In this document: positions 5,278 through 7,289 of the stretch, one piece after another
How positions within the stretch are numbered: the first letter of the stretch is position 1
Layout of the letters: every line of letters begins with the position of its first letter
Assembly: GCA_036508635.1 (NCBI GenBank)
Contig: DATCGY010000183.1
Coordinates: 1 to 7,289 of the forward strand
Length of the DNA stretch: 7,289 bases
Direction of reading: 5' to 3'
Origin: FEN-727 sp036508635
Lineage (GTDB): Bacteria > Actinomycetota > Geothermincolia > Fen-727 > Anoxymicrobiaceae
Position numbers and translations under genes: made by a program
Notes under the pieces: model-generated
Database searches by the model: none
The model's input: the letters and a program-made list of their open reading frames with translations, nothing else
Told to the model about the DNA's origin: nothing

Positions 5278-5748
5278 CTATCCCTGGGTTTCTCCGAAAC
5301 CGGGGGGCGGAGGCGGGGGCGCGGGTGCCGCCTGCGGCGGAGCCTGGGCTTCAGGTGGGGCAGGGGGCGCGGGTGGAGCCGGTGGAGCCGCTGCCTGTGC
5401 CGGAGGTGCGGGCGGAGCCGCTGCCTGTGGAGGAGCGGGGGGCGCGGGTGCCCCTGAAGGGGCCGGGGCGGGAGGCTGCCCCGCGGCTGGTGGTGCAGGC
5501 TGAGGTCTCGCAGCCTGTGCCGCGGCTTGAGCATTAGCGATCCGCTGGTCGACCTCTCGGACTTCTTCCAATGCGGGCACCAGTTCGGGATTGGCGAGCT
5601 GCCCGTTTAACCAGAGGCTGTATGCTTGCTCGCCCACAGCCTCGAGCTTCTTCTTGCGCTCGCTCTTGAACTGCGTTTCGTCGACCTTTGCCTTGGTCTG
5701 CTCGGCAGCGCCGGTGATAGTCTCCTGTATTTTGTCAAAGAAGCCCAC
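5278..5748 (-). CDS. Coiled-coil protein with Pro/Ala-rich repeat tail, function unknown
   Basis: The 156-residue product has two halves. Residues 1-80 are charged and helical: MGFFDKIQETITGAAEQTKAK resembles the amphipathic start of small cytoplasmic proteins that often end in a zinc ribbon, and ERKKKLEAVGEQAYSLW then EEVREVDQRIANAQ give a likely coiled coil. Residues 82-156 are almost entirely Pro, Ala, Gln and Gly, with a 10-residue tandem repeat (QAAAPPAPPA twice, about 108-127) and a run of seven prolines near the end. No cysteine is present, so there is no zinc ribbon. No signal peptide or membrane segment is seen. The GTG at 5748 is fixed by GGAGGT 5 nt upstream (5759-5754). The tail could be a flexible linker or a scaffold for polyproline-binding partners. 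I do not recognise a named family. Confidence 0.82.
   Translation of the reverse strand: MGFFDKIQETITGAAEQTKAKVDETQFKSERKKKLEAVGEQAYSLWLNGQLANPELVPALEEVREVDQRIANAQAAAQAARPQPAPPAAGQPPAPAPSGAPAPPAPPQAAAPPAPPAQAAAPPAPPAPPAPPEAQAPPQAAPAPPPPPPGFGETQG
5384..5429. repeat. 30-bp-period direct repeat inside the coiled-coil/Pro-Ala gene
   Basis: The 16-mer GGAGCCGCTGCCTGTG occurs at 5384-5399 and 5414-5429, a 30-bp offset, encoding two copies of a 10-residue Pro/Ala unit on the minus strand. The surrounding GC-rich segment, about 5296-5480, is low complexity. Repeat-number change by slippage between strains would be expected here. Confidence 0.75.
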
Positions 5749-5796
5749 TTTGCACCTCCACGGTCAGGGCGATCAACTCGAATCTTCGCGGTAACA

Positions 5797-5825
5797 ATAA
5801 TATCAGTGGGAGCGCCCGGATTGAA
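5797..5825 (-). promoter_or_regulatory. Promoter of the coiled-coil/Pro-Ala gene
   Basis: On the minus strand TGA-TATTAT is an extended -10 whose hexamer spans 5802-5797 (5/6 match). A weak -35 TTCAAT lies 17 nt upstream (5825-5820). It lies between the carbonic anhydrase stop and the GTG start, so the gene need not depend on read-through. Confidence 0.5.
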
Positions 5826-5830
5826 TGCTT

Positions 5831-6373
5831 TCAAGTCTGCGGCTCGTCGAGGTCCGAGCGGAGATACAGCTGGGCGAGCTCCTCGTAGAGCATCTTTCCC
5901 CCTCGAAACAACTCTTTTGCCTTTTCTTCCAGCTCCTTTATCGCCTTAGCCGGCACCCCGCCGACCAGCCAGCCCGGCTCGGCCTCCATCCGGGGCGTTA
6001 CCACCGACCCGGCCGAGACGACAGCTTCCTCCCCGATAACAGCGTCGTCGAGAACCGTCGCGTTCATCCCTATGAGCGCGCCGTCCTGTACGGTGCACCC
6101 GTGAAGGACCGCCGCATGGCCCACGGTCACATCCGCCCCGACGGTAGTAGGTGAGACCATCGTACAGTGGATCACACAGTTGTCCTGGATGCTGGTACGG
6201 GGGCCGATACGGATCGAGTTCCAGTCGGCCCTGAGAACGGCCCCCCACCAGATACTCGCCCTGCTCTCGACAACTACATCGCCGATGAGCACCGCTGTCG
6301 GCGCCACAAACGCATCCGGAGCAACAACCGGCCTCTTGCCGTTCATCTCAATGAACAACAGGTCCACCCCCAA
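5831..6373 (-). CDS. Gamma-class carbonic anhydrase family protein (left-handed beta-helix)
   Basis: The 180-residue product has the hexapeptide-repeat pattern of a left-handed beta-helix (AFVAPTAVLIGDVVVESRASIWWGAVLRAD and on to about residue 137) followed by a C-terminal helix (AIKELEEKAKELF). The three zinc-ligand histidines of gamma carbonic anhydrases are present: H69 in CVIHC, and H86 and H91 in VTVGHAAVLHG. Conserved R48, D50, Q63 and N65 (LRAD and IQDN) are also kept. The enzyme would interconvert CO2 and bicarbonate as a cytoplasmic trimer, but many relatives (YrdA/PaaY/CaiE type) have weak or other activities. I chose the TTG at 6373 because AAAGG lies 7 nt upstream (6385-6381). GTG at 6367 or the later ATG at 6346 are alternatives and would not affect the core. 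It is the first gene of the minus-strand run. Confidence 0.92.
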   Translation of the reverse strand: MGVDLLFIEMNGKRPVVAPDAFVAPTAVLIGDVVVESRASIWWGAVLRADWNSIRIGPRTSIQDNCVIHCTMVSPTTVGADVTVGHAAVLHGCTVQDGALIGMNATVLDDAVIGEEAVVSAGSVVTPRMEAEPGWLVGGVPAKAIKELEEKAKELFRGGKMLYEELAQLYLRSDLDEPQT

Positions 6374-6395
6374 TATCTTGCCTTTCGTTCCTAAT

Positions 6396-6457
6396 TGATT
6401 GTTTTAGGTCTCTTCAAACGTTTAAGTCTAAAGTAATGTTGTAATATTGGAATAGTT
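6396..6457. other. AT-rich divergent spacer
   Basis: This short stretch between the carbonic anhydrase and anti-sigma-like genes is far more AT-rich than its flanks and holds the palindrome AAACGTTT (6416-6423). Both genes should start transcription here. I found no convincing sigma-70 or sigma-B promoter on either strand. Candidates such as TAATAT (about 6441-6446) on the plus strand have poor spacing to any -35. Confidence 0.45.
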
Positions 6458-6472
6458 TTGGAGCAAGAGACA

Positions 6473-6916
6473 ATGGCAGCGGAAGACGCCTTTGTCGGGC
6501 GCCCGAAAAAAATCAGCAGGTACAACCTGGAGCCAACAGCTTCCTCGCTGACGTCGGTCCGGGAGTTCATCCGGACGACCCTCAAGCCGTTCAAGCCGGT
6601 AGAACCCATCGTACATGACATAGTCTCCGCGACGCACGAAGCTACCAAGAACGCCGTGGTTCACAACCCGCAGACTGACGCGCCTATCGAAGTTGTCTGC
6701 AAAGTGATGGAAGATGCCGTCGTCATCGAGGTGAACGATAGAGGAAGCGGGTTCAATCACGAGGCGCAGCTCCCACCAGAGCTGCCCGACCCCGAGTCCA
6801 TGGAAGGCCGGGGTATGTTCATGATCTACATGCTGATGGACGAGGTCGAGACCCGGACTGGAACCAGCGGCACTCGCGTCACGATGCTCAAGCGTTTCGA
6901 TTCTGATCCCTCCTGA
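6473..6916 (+). CDS. RsbW/SpoIIAB-like ATP-binding protein (anti-sigma factor family)
   Basis: The 147-residue product is a stand-alone GHKL (histidine-kinase-type) ATPase domain. The N box is HEATKNAVVHN (55-65, with E56 and N60). The G1 box is NDRGSGF (88-94), the G2 box GRGMFMIYMLMDEV (112-125) and the G3 segment GTRVTM (133-138). All ATP- and magnesium-binding motifs are intact. In RsbW and SpoIIAB this domain binds a sigma factor and phosphorylates an anti-anti-sigma (STAS) protein on serine. Other members act in SpoIIE/RsbU-type partner switching. No sigma factor, STAS or PP2C gene is in the window, so the partner is unknown. I chose the ATG at 6473 because GGAG lies 9 nt upstream. A TTG at 6458 is in frame, but it overlaps that site. 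The gene ends 9 nt from the convergent GerMN gene. Confidence 0.9.
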   Translation: MAAEDAFVGRPKKISRYNLEPTASSLTSVREFIRTTLKPFKPVEPIVHDIVSATHEATKNAVVHNPQTDAPIEVVCKVMEDAVVIEVNDRGSGFNHEAQLPPELPDPESMEGRGMFMIYMLMDEVETRTGTSGTRVTMLKRFDSDPS

Positions 6917-6925
6917 AAAGCCGCC

Positions 6926-7289
6926 TCAAGGCTGCAGGACTTCCTCGGCAGGGACGCCGGCAACAGTTATCGAGACGGACTTGACGGTGCTGTCGTTCGA
7001 CATCACCGTATTGTTGATCTGGTTCACAATCGCCTGCACCTTCGCGGAGCCACCTCCGTAGTTCTCCAGCTCCTTTGACAGATCAACTTTTGCCTGTCCG
7101 TTCTGTGAGCTATAGCGGAGCAGCGTCACCCCGCTGGGGATCGCGGTCAACAGGCCCTGTTGTTTCTCACTGGCGCTCGGACCCTTCAGCAGCTCGATGA
7201 GCCCTGCTTCCGGCCCTGGCTTGGTGCTCGGGCGCGTAACTTTGGTGAAAACCTCACCCTTCAGAAAAAACATCGATACGGTAATCTCC
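6926..7289 (-). CDS. GerMN-domain protein (C-terminal part; 5' end outside window)
   Basis: The 120 visible residues are a GerMN (sporulation/germination) domain; the reading frame continues past the right edge, upstream of the visible ITVSMFFLKG. The pattern is characteristic: an early strand (VSMFFLKGEVF), then a helix with LIELLKGPSASEKQQGLLTAIPSGV, then KVDLSKELENYGGGSAKVQAIVNQINNTV, and a last strand VKSVSITVAGVPAEE. The family takes its name from GerM, needed for sporulation and germination in Bacillus. The domain also occurs in exported lipoproteins of non-sporulating bacteria, including actinobacterial LpqB-like proteins. Whether this one has a lipobox, or a second GerMN copy, cannot be seen here. 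It converges on the anti-sigma-like gene with only 9 nt between stops and no intrinsic terminator for either. Confidence 0.9.
   Translation of the reverse strand, partial: EITVSMFFLKGEVFTKVTRPSTKPGPEAGLIELLKGPSASEKQQGLLTAIPSGVTLLRYSSQNGQAKVDLSKELENYGGGSAKVQAIVNQINNTVMSNDSTVKSVSITVAGVPAEEVLQP

Noticed and set aside
5144..5503. Plus-strand Gly/Ala-rich open frame that looks like a PE-PGRS-type protein
   Set aside because: It is the antisense of the Pro/Ala-rich tail. The minus strand has the ribosome binding site, promoter and coiled-coil domain.
5160..5534. The minus-strand frame of the GTG-start lipoprotein stays open upstream to 5534
   Set aside because: The extension is Arg/Pro/His-rich nonsense, being an alternative frame of the Pro/Ala-rich gene. 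The GTG at 5159 has a strong ribosome binding site, a promoter and a correct signal peptide.
6919..6933. Small AGCC/GGCT dyad between the anti-sigma-like and GerMN stops as a terminator
   Set aside because: The stem is too short and no T-run follows on either strand.

Overview
The window looks like a bacterial chromosome segment with fairly high GC. The likely source is a Gram-positive-type lineage, for example a deep-branching actinobacterium or a Firmicutes-like anaerobe. This rests on three lipobox lipoproteins, a GerMN-domain protein, an AcuA/AcuB-like pair, an archaeal-type fructose-bisphosphate aldolase/phosphatase, strong GGAGG ribosome binding sites and frequent GTG/TTG starts. The taxonomy is inference; no rRNA or marker gene is present.

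Left part (1-1671). The 5' part of an Rrf2/IscR-type regulator lies on the minus strand and runs off the left edge. Divergent from it, behind a TGC-TATAAT extended -10 promoter, is a complete bifunctional FBP aldolase/phosphatase (520-1617), the key gluconeogenic enzyme. It is closed by a textbook 13-bp-stem terminator (1637-1671).

Middle part (1741-3191). A perfect 30-bp inverted repeat with a 26-nt loop (1741-1826) resembles a REP/MITE-type mobile palindrome. It lies just past the stop of an acuA-like GNAT acetyltransferase gene (minus, 1842-2663). An AcuB-like CBS-pair gene (plus, 2775-3191) diverges from acuA across a short spacer whose -10 elements overlap on opposite strands. In Bacillus, acuA and acuB belong to one operon that controls acetyl-CoA synthetase. 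Here the pair is split head to head, AcuA has a roughly 65-residue disordered N-terminal extension, and the CBS protein lacks AcuB's C-terminal ACT region.

Right-middle part (3267-6373). Five minus-strand genes follow one another. In transcription order they are a gamma-class carbonic anhydrase (TTG start), a coiled-coil protein with a Pro/Ala-rich repeat tail (GTG start), a small lipoprotein (GTG start), a paralogous small lipoprotein, and a lipoprotein built of two tandem beta-rich repeats. The last two are 18 nt apart and probably co-transcribed. Several of these genes have their own TGN-TATAAT-like extended -10 promoter, so the block is a set of small units rather than one long operon.

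Right end (6396-7289). An AT-rich spacer precedes a plus-strand RsbW/SpoIIAB-like histidine-kinase-type ATPase (anti-sigma factor family). It converges, 9 nt apart, on a partial minus-strand GerMN-domain gene that runs off the right edge.

Taken together, the window mixes carbon-flux control (gluconeogenic FBPA/P, AcuA and the CBS sensor for acetyl-CoA synthesis, carbonic anhydrase) with envelope and stress functions (lipoproteins, GerMN protein, anti-sigma-like ATPase). I see no CRISPR array, tRNA, rRNA, prophage or complete transposon. No clear new multi-gene system is visible. The best leads are the palindromic element, the acuA/CBS bidirectional promoter with the odd AcuA N-terminus, and the uncharacterised lipoprotein cluster.
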